Source: Cryptomeria japonica
Taxonomy: Eukaryota > Streptophyta > Pinopsida > Cupressales > Cupressaceae
Direction: 5' to 3'
NCBI RefSeq assembly: GCF_030272615.1
Contig: NW_026728913.1
Coordinates: 162,501-192,500 of the forward strand
Length of the DNA stretch: 30,000 nucleotides
The position numbers and the translations under genes were made by a program. Under the pieces are notes generated by a model, which worked only from the letters and a program-made list of their open reading frames with translations, ran no database searches and was not told the DNA's origin. This document shows positions 9,801 to 18,505 of this stretch, piece by piece (the first letter of the stretch is position 1; the number at the start of each line of letters is the position of its first letter).

Positions 9801-10874
9801 GACTTCATCACACAGTTGCCGGAGGTAGATGGACATTCTAGCATCATGGTCGTGGTAGACAGGTTCAGTAAGTATGCAATATTCATTGCATGTAAGACCT
9901 CGTGTCCAGCCGAGGAGGTGGCCGAGCTCTTTTTCAAGAATGTGGTCAAAAACTGGGGTATACCTTTGAGCATTGTAAGTGATCGGGACCCTCGATTCAC
10001 TTCGAACTTCTGGCAGGAGTTGTTCAAGATTGTTGGGACCCGACTCCTGATGAGTTCGGGGTTCCATCCCCAGACTGATGGACAGACAGAGCGGATTAAT
10101 GGCATCCTCGAAGACTACCTAAGGCACTTCGTAGTCTCGGATCAGGGGAACTGGCCTAAGCTGCTGGATGTGGCCCAGTTCTCCTACAATCTGCAGAGGA
10201 GTGAGTCCTCGAAGTTCAGTCCTTTTGAGTTGGCTACGGGCCAACAACCTCTTTCACCCCACACAGTCTTGGCAGGATACCAAGGCGAGAATGTTGATGC
10301 AACAGAACGACTGAAGAGCTGGAATGAGAAGGTGGACTTGGCTCGTTACCATCTCACCCAGGCTTCAGACAGGATGAAGAAGTTTGCTGACAGACACAGG
10401 CGTCGATTGGAGTTTGATGTTGGCGACAAAGTTTTGGTTCGCATGGATCAGGACCGATTCAAAGTCCCAAAGGGGCTGAGTGCTTCGTTGGTCAGACGAT
10501 TTGATGGACCTTTCGAAGTCATTCGGAAGATCAATCCCGTCGCCTACCAACTCAACTTACCCCTCCATCTCAAGACTCATCCTGTTTTCCACGTCTCTCA
10601 GTTGAGACCGCATCATCCAGATGACGAAGATCTGATAAGAAATATTCCGAACAGAGGCCCGGCGAATGTGTTGGACAATCCGGACCGCAGAGTCAGCCAG
10701 GTCCTTGCAATGCGAACACGAGGAGGAGGCAAGAACGGCATCCGTGAGTTCTTGGTGATGTTCGAAGGACAGGGACGCGACTCCGCTTCCTGGGAACGCA
10801 GTGAGTCGTTATGGCGAGACGAGGAGATAATCATGGAGTTCCTCTCCAGGAGGAACCCGCCCAGACAGGAGTAG
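6816..10874 (+). CDS. Gag-Pol polyprotein of a chromovirus, RNase H truncated
   Basis: One uninterrupted frame of 1,352 aa. The ATG at 6816 is chosen because the open frame upstream runs back into the LTR and primer-binding site. Domains in order: coiled-coil region (about 38-80); retrotransposon Gag (about 105-260); Lys-rich linker (280-322); CCHC zinc knuckle C-x2-C-x4-H-x4-C (328-341); aspartic protease with DSGA (Asp398); reverse transcriptase with [20 protein letters not shown] and YLDD (737-740); start of RNase H with TDASD (Asp886); integrase with HHCC finger (His926, Cys963, Cys966) and Asp996, Asp1056, Glu1092 (D-D35-E); C-terminal chromodomain (about 1293-1345). After Asp886 only about 14 residues remain before sequence that normally precedes the integrase finger. 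The rest of RNase H, with its other acidic catalytic residues, is missing without a frameshift. RT, integrase and chromodomain motifs look intact. The protein would reverse-transcribe and integrate the element; chromodomains typically direct integration to particular chromatin. Confidence 0.95.
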   Translation: MADTDSQHEVEVVQPESKAAKVSSKGKDPKHRDWLQDHENRLEDLEQSDLEERMTAEWSKLAEQIESLREEIRFLKEGQQIFHSLLQGGTHGSKATRVGTYDGERDDKALDNFFWDVEEYLSCAPKTSDEAQVKDIATYLTGSAKLWWRTHQADERAGKTVKPIKSWADLKAALHDQFRPGNSDWIIRSRFDELKHTGTIREYVKAFQVLDLECTKLSDFEKLFLFTKGLQPWAKDELRRQKVQTLAEAITVADGLLDYKGDAARGFGGARTDYKKNFRRKEKKGGGPPSDPNGEPRKKKPKKSNGEGNPKKKDHTQTEKKKDRDPGCFICGKDDHWARSCPDRSRINALLFEEKKLPAMSTLQLLNAVQHSTEVADKHELCFVETFFGNKKVLAMVDSGATHNYISACRAKKLGLKIEPTTNQFKAVTAPAQQVSGEIHKEVIRVGSWQGVLDLIAIGMNEFDLILGQEFLRSASAAVVPHLSCLLILDPSRPSMVPMMKSVEQDLLLNALSAKQVGKGRREELFLAALIGDWDEGESSGPSNTSAIQDVLSEFADVMPDQLPAVLPPRRHVDHRIELESGARPPAKAPYRLSAPEMEELRKQLAELAEAGYLRPSRSPYAAPVLFQRKKDGSLRMCVDYRALNKLTIKNKYPLPLIADSFDRLVDARVFTKLDLRQGYYQIRIAPGDEEKTAITTRYGSYEFLVMPFGLTNAPATFSTLMNDVFRSLLDKCVVVYLDDILVYSRDMEEHKRHLQEVFALLREHQLFAKKEKCAFAQEEVPFLGHILGHGQIRPDPEKLQAIRDWEPLRNVHEVRQFLGLANYYRKFVAGYSRIASPLTDLLKKDRGWKWGDKQQTAFELLKDKLTEEPVLALPKYGQPFEVQTDASDYAMGGVLMQDGLLYFAANRVYLPKWRDVRKEVLQECHDSVWAGHPGQKRTMALLERGFYWPNMRDDVERYVRTCLTCQQDKAQMLQPAGLLRPLPVPVRPWASVSMDFITQLPEVDGHSSIMVVVDRFSKYAIFIACKTSCPAEEVAELFFKNVVKNWGIPLSIVSDRDPRFTSNFWQELFKIVGTRLLMSSGFHPQTDGQTERINGILEDYLRHFVVSDQGNWPKLLDVAQFSYNLQRSESSKFSPFELATGQQPLSPHTVLAGYQGENVDATERLKSWNEKVDLARYHLTQASDRMKKFADRHRRRLEFDVGDKVLVRMDQDRFKVPKGLSASLVRRFDGPFEVIRKINPVAYQLNLPLHLKTHPVFHVSQLRPHHPDDEDLIRNIPNRGPANVLDNPDRRVSQVLAMRTRGGGKNGIREFLVMFEGQGRDSASWERSESLWRDEEIIMEFLSRRNPPRQE
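9505..9520 (+). other. In-frame deletion junction within RNase H
   Basis: At codons for Asp899-Gly900 the protein passes from the first RNase H strand directly to the linker that precedes the integrase zinc finger. Chromoviral proteins usually have about 140-160 residues here (family knowledge, approximate). The junction sits in GGATGGACTC, compatible with microhomology-mediated or template-switch deletion. The frame is preserved. Confidence 0.8.
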
Positions 10875-10945
10875 ATTTCTGGGTCAATGCCTCCCAGTGC
10901 TTTGTGCAGGGGTGCTGGCGTCGAGGGCGCCGCCACTAGTTTAGT
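10875..10945 (+). other. 3' untranslated segment of the retrotransposon
   Basis: Seventy bases between the Gag-Pol stop codon and the polypurine tract. No frame or additional gene is visible, so there is no envelope-like reading frame in this element. Confidence 0.8.
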
Positions 10946-10954
10946 GGGGGAGGA
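10946..10954 (+). other. Polypurine tract
   Basis: GGGGGAGGA lies immediately before the 3' LTR, in the position where the plus-strand primer is generated. RNase H normally makes this primer, and that domain is truncated in this copy. Confidence 0.9.
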
Positions 10955-11904
10955 TGTAACGGGTCTGCATTGGGCAGAATACTTGCACAGTTTTTGGATC
11001 GGGTCCAGCCTTAGTGGGGTTCCATTTTGCATCGGAACTCTTTCTTTTGCATAGCCGACATGGAATTGGTGTTTCACACAGCCGACTTAATTCATTTCAT
11101 CGGCGGGGCCGATATGTTTTATTTCTTTGGCGGGGGCCGACATGGGACTTGGCCGATGTTCTTCTTAGCGCGGACTTAACTCATATGAGTCCGGACCTAT
11201 ATGGGCGCTAATTTTCCATTGGCGGGATTCCTTTTGGGCCGGCCCTATCCGCCCAACGGCTCTTTTATTTGGGTCCGACCCTCCAGTATATAAGATGAGC
11301 GGGATGCTCATTCTTGGCAAAAAAAAGCAGAAGCAGATTCAGAATCAGGATCATCAGCGATCAAGCATTCGGCAGCGAGCAGACGAGCAGACAGATGCGA
11401 GTCTTCGGCGTCGCAAGTCTGAGTGCGAGTATTGCAGCGAGGGACTTTATTGCTCAGGCGAGCATTGGGGTCTTGTGACTTGGCGATCTGGCACCTCGAG
11501 GAGCTAACTGGTTCTCCTCTCGAGCGAGCCGATCCCAGTCTGAGTCGAAGGGACTCTTTGTAACTTGTCCGAGTCAGATTGGCTGGCTGGGCAATCCATT
11601 TGGGGGCGACCGGTATTTCTCAATACCGAGTTCTATCCAGCATTGTAATCTTTGAGGATAATAATAAAGGATATGGGCACCTCGCCCCACCTTTGAATGT
11701 TGTGTTGTCTATTTTATTCCGCATTGCATCGTATCCTTTTATGCATTCTGGGAGCAAGTCGATCTGCATTTACATTGTGCATTCCGCTTTAGCGCAATAT
11801 TGGAAGGGACGAGGCGTAGGCCGAAGGTCTCTGACCTTGAACGGATCCGAGTCGGGTCGGGACTTGTCGGTGCCGCACAGGCTTAACTCCCAAAGCCCGT
11901 GACA
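10955..11904 (+). repeat. 3' LTR (950 bp)
   Basis: Same length and ends as the 5' LTR, offset by 5,137 bp throughout; no substitution or indel was noticed. Its TATA box (11287-11293) could also drive outward transcription into the TATA-module array that follows. Confidence 0.96.
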
Positions 11905-11909
11905 TCCCC
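11905..11909. repeat. Target-site duplication, right copy
   Basis: TCCCC, the partner of 5813-5817. It is followed without a gap by TATATAAG, so insertion left the TATA box and its proximal C-rich element intact on this side. Confidence 0.9.
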
Positions 11910-11917
11910 TATATAAG
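11910..11917 (+). promoter_or_regulatory. TATA box of module 3, now next to 3' LTR
   Basis: TATATAAG followed by TTATTTGTCCGATTCTC, as in modules 1 and 2. Its natural upstream DNA, including the stem-loop region, is now 6 kb away on the other side of the retrotransposon; the upstream neighbour is the 3' LTR. Confidence 0.55.
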
Positions 11918-11989
11918 TTATTTGTCCGATTCTCAAGCAGCCGAAGTCTGGTCATCGAATCGGGTCAAAGACCACAACTTCCGACTTTA

Positions 11990-12375
11990 CCCACAATGCA
12001 AGTCATCGAATCGAACATCGGCCCCCGAGTCGGACTCCATGCGTATGTCAGGTCATCGGACCCAAATTCCGCCTTCCTGCGCATGGCGGGCCATCAATAT
12101 CAACTCGGTCATCGGACCCAAACTCCGCCTTTTTGCGTATGGCACGCCTTCAAATCGGTCATCGGACCCAAATTCCGCCTTCCTGTGCATGGCGGGCCAT
12201 CAACATCAACTCGGTCATCGGACCCAAATTCCGCCTTTCTGCGCATGGCACGCCATCAACTCGGTCATCGGACCCAAATTCCGCCTTCCTGCGCATGGCA
12301 GGTCATCGGACACAAATTCAGACCTCGCCAATATGCCTACGTATCGAATCGGTCATCGGACCCAACTTCCGACTT
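11990..12375. repeat. Minisatellite built on GGTCATCGGACCCAAATTCC
   Basis: Seven copies of the TCATCGGA word occur at about 12052, 12110, 12158, 12213, 12263, 12302 and 12352, spaced 39-58 bp apart. Most are followed by CCGCCTTCCTGCGCATGGC. The same words are part of each 311-bp unit downstream, so this is an expansion of a sub-segment of that unit. Open frames here are repeat by-products. Confidence 0.85.
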
Positions 12376-13500
12376 CATCCATACTGTAGGGTCTTTGAGG
12401 TTGGCGCGGTGCGCTCAACCCAGGGAGTCGACCCATCGAAGCATACACCTCCCCTATATAAGCTATTTGTCCGATTCCCACACCTGTGTAGTTTGCACCT
12501 CTGACCAGGACATCGACCCCAACTTCCGAACTCGACTGCAACGACGGCACCAGCGCCTTGGTGCGCACCTTGCGACGCACAGTCCCAACATTCGCCTTCC
12601 TGCACATGGCAGGTCATCGGACCCAAATTCCGACCTCGCGAGTATGCCTACATATCGAATCGGTCATCGGACCCAACTTCCGACTTCATCCATACCGTAG
12701 GGTCTTTGAGGTTGGCGCGGTGCGCTCAACCCGGGGAGTCGACCCAACGAAGCATACACCTCCCCTATATAAGCTATTTGTCCGATTCCCACACCTGTGT
12801 AGTTTGCACCTCCGATCAAGACATCGACCCCAACTTCCGAACTCGCCTCCAACGACCGAACCAGCGCCTTGGTGCGCACCTTGCAACGCACAGTGCCAAC
12901 ATTCGCCTTCCTGCACGTGGCAGGTCATCGGACCCAAATTCCGACCTCGCGAGTATGCCTACATATCGAATCGGTCATCGGACCCAACTTCCGACTTCAT
13001 CCATACCGTAGGGTCTTTGAGGTTGGCGCGGTGCGCTCAACCCGGGGAGTCGACCCAACGAAGCATACACCTCCCCTATATAAGCTATTTGTCCGATTCC
13101 CACACCTGTGTAGCTTGCACCTCCGATCAGGACATCGACCCCAACTTCCGAACTCGACTAAAAAGACCGCACCAGCGCCTTGGTGTGCACCTTGCAACGC
13201 ACAGTGTCAACATTCGCCTTCCTGCACATGGCAGGTCATCGGACCCAAATTCCGACCTCATGAGCATACCTACTAATCGAATCGGTCATCGGACCCAACT
13301 TCCGACTTCATCCATACCGTAGGGTCTTTGAGGTTGGCGCGGTGCGCTCAACCTGGGGAGTCGACCCATCGAAGCATACACCTCCCCTATATAAGCTATT
13401 TGTCCGATTCCGACACCTGTGTAGTTTGCACCTCCGCTCAGGACATCGACCCCAACTTCCGAACTCGCCTGCAACGACCGAACCAGCGCCTTGGTGCGCA
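12350..13500 (+). repeat. 311-bp TATA-module tandem units
   Basis: Nearly four copies with an exact 311-bp period (TATA boxes at 12455, 12766, 13077, 13388). Order within a unit: CGGTCATCGGACCCAACTTC; GGGTCTTTGAGG; a hairpin GGTTGGCGC-GGT-GCGCTCAACC; GGAGTCGACCCA with a SalI site; CCTCCCC-TATATAAG; TTTGTCCGATTCC; CACACCTGTGTAG; ACCCCAACTTCCGAACTCG; CGCCTTGGTGYGCACC. The last word is the seed of the GC-rich repeats further right. Copies differ by few substitutions, which indicates recent amplification. Confidence 0.95.
12455..13395 (+). promoter_or_regulatory. TATA boxes of modules 4-7
   Basis: TATATAAGC at 12455, 12766, 13077 and 13388, each preceded by CCTCCCC. A hairpin-forming inverted repeat ends 34-35 bp upstream of each box. 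The span given covers all four boxes; each box is 8 bp. Confidence 0.5.
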
Positions 13501-14250
13501 CCAAAAGTGCGCACTTTTGGAGGGCACTTTTCTGCGCTCCAAAGGTGCGCACTTTTGGAGGGCACTTTTTGGAGGGCACTTTTCTGCGCTCCAAAGGTGC
13601 GCACTTTTGGAGGGCACTTTTTGGAGGGCACTTTTCTGCGCTCCAAAGGTGCGCACTTTTGGAGGGCACTTTTTGGAGGGCACTTTTCTGCGCTCCAAAG
13701 GTGCGCACTTTTGGAGGGCACTTTTTGGAGGGCACTTTTCTGCGCTCCAAAGGTGCGCACTTTTGGAGGGCACTTTTTGGAGGGCACTTTTCTGCGCTCC
13801 AAAGGTGCGCACTTTTGGAGGGCACTTTTTGGAGGGCACTTTTCTGCGCTCCAAAGGTGCGCACTTTTGGAGGGCACTTTTTGGAGGGCACTTTTCTGCG
13901 CTCCAAAGGTGCGCACTTTTGGAGGGCACTTTTTGGAGGGCACTTTTCTGCGCTCCAAAGGTGCGCACTTTTGGAGGGCACTTTTTGGAGGGCACTTTTC
14001 TGCGCTCCAAAGGTGCGCACTTTTGGAGGGCACTTTTTGGAGGGCACTTTTCTGCGCTCCAAAGGTGCGCACTTTTGGAGGGCACTTTTTGGAGGGCACT
14101 TTTCTGCGCTCCAAAGGTGCGCACTTTTGGAGGGCACTTTTTGGAGGGCACTTTTCTGCGCTCCAAAGGTGCGCACTTTTGGAGGGCACTTTTGTGCACT
14201 CCAAAGGTGCGCACTTTTGGAGGGCACTTTTCCTGTGCTCCAAAGGTGCA
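13501..14250. repeat. 52-bp near-palindromic tandem array
   Basis: About 13 nearly perfect 52-bp units (TCTGCGCTCC word at 13531, 13583, 13635 and so on to 14155), with degenerate ends. Each unit holds one imperfect dyad (CTCCAAAGGTGCGCACTTTT then GGAG; one G/T-type mismatch pair) and an extra TTTTTGGAGGGCAC half. The array starts with a perfect 20-bp palindrome, CCAAAAGTGCGCACTTTTGG, at 13501-13520. It interrupts the TATA units, giving a 1,001-bp gap between boxes 13388 and 14389. The unit lacks stop codons in several frames on both strands, which creates 250-366 aa open frames that are not genes. Confidence 0.96.
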
Positions 14251-14259
14251 CACCTAGGT

Positions 14260-15330
14260 GAGCACCTTCGACCACACCTTGTAGCACACCAAACTCTGAC
14301 TTTCGACTTCATCCGCAATGCAGGGTCTTTGAGGTTGGCGCAATGCGCACAACCAGGGGAGTCGACCCATCAAACCCAACACCTCCCCTATATAAGCTAT
14401 TTGTCTGATTCTCATACATGCGTAGCCTGCAGGAGCAATTAGGACATCGACCCCAACTTTCGGCTTCTAAACGAAAACAAGGTCTTTGAGGTTGGTGTAA
14501 TGCGAACAACTAGGGGAGTCAACCCATCAAACCCAACACCTCCCCTATATAAGCTATTTGTCTGATTCTCATACATGTGTAGTCTACAGGAGCAATTAGG
14601 ACATCGACCCCAACTTTTGACTTCTTAACGAAAACAAGGTCTTTGAGGTTGACGTAATGCGCACAACCAGGGGAGTCGACCCATCAAACCCAACACCTCC
14701 CCTATATAAGCTATTTGTCCGATTCTCATACATGTGTAGCCTGCAGGAGCCATTAGGACATTGACCCCAACTTTTGACTTCTTAACGAAAACAAGGTCTT
14801 TGAGGTTGGCGTAATGCGCACAACCAAGGGAGTTGACCCATCAAACCCAACACCTCCCCTATATAAGCTATTTGTCTGATTCTCATACATGTGTAGCCTG
14901 CAACAACGATTAGGACATCCACCCCAACTTCTGAATTCGTCTGCGTTGACCGCACCAAAGGTGCACGCCTTGGTGCTCACCAAAATCCGACTTCCGACTT
15001 CTTCTGCTATGCGGGGTCTTTGAGGTTGGCGCAGTGCGCACAACCAGGGGAGTCAACCCACCGAATGCAACACCTCCCCTATATAAGCTATTTGTCTGAT
15101 TCTCATACATGCGTAGACTGCAGCAATGATTAGGACATCCACCCCAACTTTTGACTTCTTAAACAAGACAGGGTCTTTGAAGTTGGTGCAGTGCACACAA
15201 CCAGGGGAGTCGACCCATCAAACGCAACACCTCCCCTATATAAAGCTATTTGTCCGATTCTCATACGTGTAGTCTGCAGCAGCGATTAGGACATCGACCC
15301 CAACTTCCGAATTCGTTTGCATTGACCGCA
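14260..15330 (+). repeat. 157-bp and 220-bp TATA-module units
   Basis: Six modules with TATA boxes at 14389, 14546, 14703, 14860, 15080 and 15237. Spacing is 157, 157, 157, 220 and 157 bp. The unit is a shortened form of the 311-bp unit: GGGTCTTTGAGGTTGGCGYA, GCGCACAACC, GGGGAGTCGACCCATCAAAC, CCTCCCC-TATATAAGC, TTTGTCYGATTCTCATACAT, ATTAGGACATCGACCCCAAC. The 220-bp unit has an extra GACCGCACCAAAGGTGCACG-type insertion near 14950. The last box reads TATATAAAGC. CpG-to-TpG type changes are frequent in this block. Confidence 0.94.
14389..15244 (+). promoter_or_regulatory. TATA boxes of modules 8-13
   Basis: Boxes at 14389, 14546, 14703, 14860, 15080 and 15237, all with the upstream CCTCCCC. The last has one extra A. 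The upstream hairpin word is partly decayed in several copies (for example GGTTGGTGTAATGCGAACAA near 14491). Confidence 0.5.
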
Positions 15331-15515
15331 CCAAAGGTGCACGCCTTGGTGTGCACCCTGGAGTGCACTTTGGTGCTCACCTCGGTGCACACTTTGGTGT
15401 GCACCTCGGTGTGCACCAAAGGTGCGCACCTTGGAGCGCACCAAAGGTGTACACTTTGGAGCGCACCACATAGGGTCTTTGAGAGGTTGGCGCAGTGCGC
15501 ACACCAAGGTGGGTG
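15330..15515. repeat. Short GGTGNNCACC repeat
   Basis: Closely packed copies of a 12-13 bp word such as TTGGTGTGCACC, TCGGTGCACAC and AAGGTGCGCACC, ending with a leftover GGGTCTTTGAGAGGTTGGCG from a TATA module near 15474. It forms a bridge between the TATA units and the GC-rich words of the 5S region. No gene is seen. Confidence 0.85.
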
Positions 15516-17215
15516 TTGAGGTGCGTGCCGAGGTGGGTGGGTGCTAGGGTGCGCTCCATGGTGGGTGCCAGGGTGGGTGCGTGCTAGGGTGGATTCCAAA
15601 GAGGGTCATAGGGTGGGTGCCAAGGTGGGTTGGTGATATAGTGGGTTCAAAGGTGGGTACTAGGGTGGGTTCCAAGGTGGGTCACAAGTTGGGTGCCAGG
15701 ATGCGTGGGTGTTAGGTTGGGTGCCAAGGTGGGCTCCTGCGTGGGTGGGTGCTAGGGTGGGTTTCAAGGTGGACGCGAGGGCGGGTGCCAAGGTGGGTAA
15801 CAAGTTGGGTGTTAGGATGGGTGAGTGCTAGAGTGGGTGCCAAGGTGGGTGGGTGCTAAGGTGGATGCCAAGGTGGTTCACAGGGTGGGTGGGTTCTAGG
15901 GTGAGTTCCAAGGTGGGTCACAGGTTCAGTGCTAGGGTGGGTGTCAAGGCGGGTGTCGAGGTGCCTGGGTGCTAGGGTGTGGATGCCAATGTGGGTCATA
16001 GGGTGGGTACTAGGGTGGGCTGCAATGTGGGTGCCAAGGTGGGTAACATGCTCGGTGGGTTCTAAATTGGGTGCCAGGGTGGGTGTGCACCCACCTTGCC
16101 CGAGGTGGGTGCCAAGGTGCCAGTGTGGGTGGGTGCTAAGGTGGATGCCAAGGTGGGTGAGAAGGTGGGTGATAGGTTGAGTGGTAGGATGGGTGGGTGC
16201 CAAGATGGGTCACAGGGTGGGTGCAAGGGTGGGTAGGTGCTAGGGTTGGTGTCAGGGTGGGTGGGTGCTAGGTTGGGTTCCAAGGTGGGTGCGAGGGTGA
16301 GTGTCAAGGTGGGTCACAGGTTAGGTGCTAGGATGGGTGAGTGCTAGGGTGCAAAGGTGCCAGGGTGGGTGCTAGGATGGGTCGATGCTAGGGTGAGTGG
16401 CAAGGTGGGTCCACAAGTGTCAAGGTGGGTGCCGAGGTGGGTGCCAAGTCGGCGACTGCTATGGTGGATGCCAAGGTGGGTCACGGGGTGGGTGCCAAGT
16501 TGCTAGGTTGGGTTCCAAGGTGGGTGCCAACGTGGGTGCTAGGGTGCGTGGGTTAAAGGGTGTGTCACAACGTGGGTGCCAGGATGGGTGCGCACCCACA
16601 CTGGCCAAGACGGGTGCGGGTGCAAGGTTGGGTTCCAAGCCCGGTCACAGGCTGGGTGCTAGGATGGGTGGGTGCCAAGGTGGGCACCAGGGTGGGTGCA
16701 CCCACCCTGGCCAAGGTGGGTCACGGGGTGGGTCCTAGGGTGGGTAACGGGGTGGGTACTAAGGTGCGTGCCAAGGTGGGTCATAGGGTGGGTGCCAAGG
16801 TGGGCACCAGGGTGGGTGTGCACCAACCCTAGCCAGGGTAGGTCACGGGGTGGTTGTCGGGGTGGGCGTCAAGGAGCCAAGGTGGGTGGCAAGTAGCCAA
16901 GTTGCGTGCCAAGGTGGGTGTCGGGGTGGGTGCCAAGGATCCAAGGTGGGTGCCAAGGAACCAAGGTGGGTGTCTGGGTGGGTGCCGAGGTGGGAGCCAG
17001 GGTGGGTCCCAAGGTGAGTGCAAAGGTGGGTGCCAGGGTCAAGGTGAGTGCCAATGTGGGTTCCAAGGTGCCAGGGTCAGGGTGAGTGCCAATGTGGGTT
17101 CAAAGGTGCTAAGTTGGGTGCGAGGTTGGGTGCGAGGGTGGGTGGGTGCCAAGGTGTGCTAGGTGGAAGCCCGGGTGGGTCGGCATCCCATGGGTGTCGA
17201 GTTGGGTGCCTGATG
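15515..17215. repeat. G-rich minisatellite (GGTGGGTGCCAAGGTGGG type)
   Basis: About 1.7 kb of imperfect 18-22 bp repeats of GGGTGGGTGCYARGGTGGGT on the plus strand, low in C and strongly strand-biased. Canonical G-quadruplex patterns occur, for example 16215-16233 (four GGG runs, loops 1, 5 and 1). Several places switch briefly to the complementary C-rich word, producing perfect palindromes. No coding signal: open frames consist of GWV/GGC repeats. The part from 16698 onward is repeated at 24634. Confidence 0.93.
16687..16710. repeat. Perfect 24-bp palindrome at the 7.94-kb unit boundary
   Basis: Two 12-bp arms, CCAGGGTGGGTG and its exact reverse complement, meet with no spacer at 16698/16699. 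The sequence shared with the second large unit begins at this centre (16698/16699 corresponds to 24634/24635). Confidence 0.9.
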
Positions 17216-17545
17216 GGTGCTTCTTGTCAAGTTTTAGTCGTCGGGACTCATTTCGAGCCTTAGAGGTCGTTTCTTGTCCGGTTGCCCTGTCTTCGACCTG
17301 GGAACCCAATTTTGGTCCTCGGGTCCCATTTTTTTTTGTCTCGCATCCCACTTTTGGCCTGTGGCCTTTTCGGGGTCGATTCTCGTTTTGGGCATCAGAG
17401 CATGTTTCTTCTCCTAAAACCCAATATTTGTTTATTAAGTCTCGGAACACATTTTTGTTCTCGTGGACCCATCATGGGTCTTGGAACGCATTTGTGGTCC
17501 TTGGGTCCCATTTTGCATCCCGAAACTTGTGTTTTGGTGCTTGAT
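17215..17545. repeat. T-rich degenerate repeat block
   Basis: About 330 bp with sharply different composition from its surroundings. It is built of diverged roughly 30-40 bp words such as CTTGGGTCCCATTTTG, GGGAACCCAATTTTGG and TTGGAACGCATTTGTGG. It has a T9 run at about 17329-17337. No gene or RNA was recognised. It is repeated at about 25151-25481. Confidence 0.75.
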
Positions 17546-17924
17546 CCCTATTTTGGGTGCCCACCTTGCACCAAGTGCGCACCCGGGGCAAACCGAGCGC
17601 CTTGGTGCACCGGGGCAAGATCGAGCGTGCACCCGAGGCGCCCCGAACATGCACCAAGGTGCACTCGGCCCACATGTGAGCGCAGGTCGTTGCGCCCGAG
17701 GTGGTGTGTGGGCACCGCGTTGCAGACGGGACACTGCACGCACACGACGCCCCCTCCAGGTGCACGCACGTAGGCCGGGCCGGGTGCACACCCGACGCCC
17801 TAGCAAGGTGCGCGCACCCGGGCAGGGCTCACACTTGGCGAACGGGGCGCACTTCGCGAGGGAGGGTGTGCACCTCGACGGGGGTGGGTGGCCGGGGTGG
17901 ATTCGCACGTGGGTCGCGGTTTGC
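17546..17924. other. GC-rich spacer upstream of 5S gene 1
   Basis: Non-tandem to weakly repetitive GC-rich DNA with scattered GGTGCRC and GCACCCGGG words shared with the block downstream of the 5S gene. Open frames in several phases are not supported as genes. Confidence 0.7.
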
Positions 17925-17952
17925 TAAGTACACACTGCGACAAGCTCATAAC
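17925..17952 (+). promoter_or_regulatory. 5S gene 1 upstream promoter element
   Basis: TAAGTA at 17925-17930, 28 to 23 bp before the first 5S base, sits where plant 5S genes have a TATA-like element. The base at -1 is C, as is usual in plants. A GC dinucleotide is present at about -9/-8 rather than the commonly described -12. Confidence 0.55.
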
Positions 17953-18070
17953 GGGTGCGATCATACCAGCATTAGTGCACCGGATCCCATCAGAACTCCG
18001 CAGTTAAGCGCGCTTGGGCCGGAGTAGTACTGGGATGGGTGACCTCCCGGGAAGTCCCGGTGTTGCACCC
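17953..18070 (+). rRNA. 5S ribosomal RNA, copy 1
   Basis: 118 nt from GGGTGCGATC to TGTTGCACCC, matching land-plant 5S rRNA along its whole length. The ends pair as GGGTGC/GCACCC (helix I). The internal Pol III control regions are present: A box around 18004-18018 and C box around 18032-18050. It has an upstream TATA-like element and is followed directly by a T6 terminator, so it appears functional. It differs from copy 2 by A versus G at position 19 (17971). The neighbouring DNA is not the usual short 5S spacer; the next 5S gene is 7,936 bp away. Confidence 0.98.
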
Positions 18071-18083
18071 TTTTTTAGTTTTT
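18071..18083 (+). terminator. Pol III terminator of 5S gene 1
   Basis: TTTTTTAGTTTTT immediately after the last 5S base: a T6 run backed up by a T5 run, standard for RNA polymerase III. Confidence 0.9.
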
Positions 18084-18505
18084 CGCCGGGCGTCGCAATG
18101 CTATTTGAATAAACCTTTTGCCCGTTTGCGTTCTCGTCGGGGCCGGGCCGGGCCGGGGTGCGCTGCCCGCACTACCGCGCGCGCGGGGGCGACACCGAGC
18201 GCGCACCCGAGGCGCCCCGAGCACACAGGCCACGGTGCAACCCGGGCGTTGTGCGCGCACCCCGGTGCGCCCGAGGTGCTGCGCGCGCACCCAGGTGAAA
18301 TCGGTGTGCACCTCGGCCAGTGCGCGCTCGGTCGAGTCGCGCACGTTGGCCAAGGTGCACGGTGATGTTTCTTACTCTAAGGTTCCGCACCAGACGCCCG
18401 GGACAGGTGAGCGAAGCTGGGCGGGGCCGGGTGCGCGGCCGGGGCAGGTGCACGCAGCTGGAGAGAGCTTTGGAGCACACTTCGGAGCGCACCAATGATG
18501 CGCTC
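18084..18505. other. GC-rich spacer downstream of 5S gene 1
   Basis: Very GC-rich DNA with CCGGGCCGGG near 18140, CGCGCGCGGG near 18177, and scattered GTGCGCGC and GCACCCGG words. It is less regularly repeated than the following block. No gene is supported. Confidence 0.7.

Larger units (their letters stand above)
5818..11904 (+). mobile_element. Full-length Ty3/gypsy chromovirus (LTR retrotransposon)
   Basis: A 6,087-bp element with two 950-bp LTRs (TG...CA ends), a plant-type tRNA-Met primer-binding site, one Gag-Pol open frame ending in a chromodomain, and a polypurine tract. TCCCC target duplications flank it. The LTRs align at a constant offset of 5,137 bp with no difference noticed by eye, so insertion was recent. 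It lies in the same orientation as the 5S genes and TATA modules and splits one TATA module just upstream of its box. The polyprotein lacks most of RNase H, so this copy may be non-autonomous. This is an ordinary plant retrotransposon family with no envelope gene seen. Confidence 0.96.

Noticed and set aside
13286-14442. Several 250-366 aa frames on both strands over the 52-bp array
   Set aside because: 52 is not a multiple of three and the unit has few stops, so each strand is open in several phases. The protein is only the repeat read in rotation.
4887-15244. Calling the TATA modules definite Pol I promoters
   Set aside because: The plant Pol I start consensus continues with R and GGG after TATATA, whereas these continue with AGC or AGT. 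The polymerase cannot be assigned from sequence.
13501-15244. Idea that the 157-bp unit is three 52-bp units (156 bp)
   Set aside because: The sequences of the two units do not align internally; the numerical match appears accidental.
15515-17215. Telomere-like repeat
   Set aside because: The G-rich words are GGGTGGGTGCC-like and irregular. Neither the plant TTTAGGG nor another telomeric heptamer is present.
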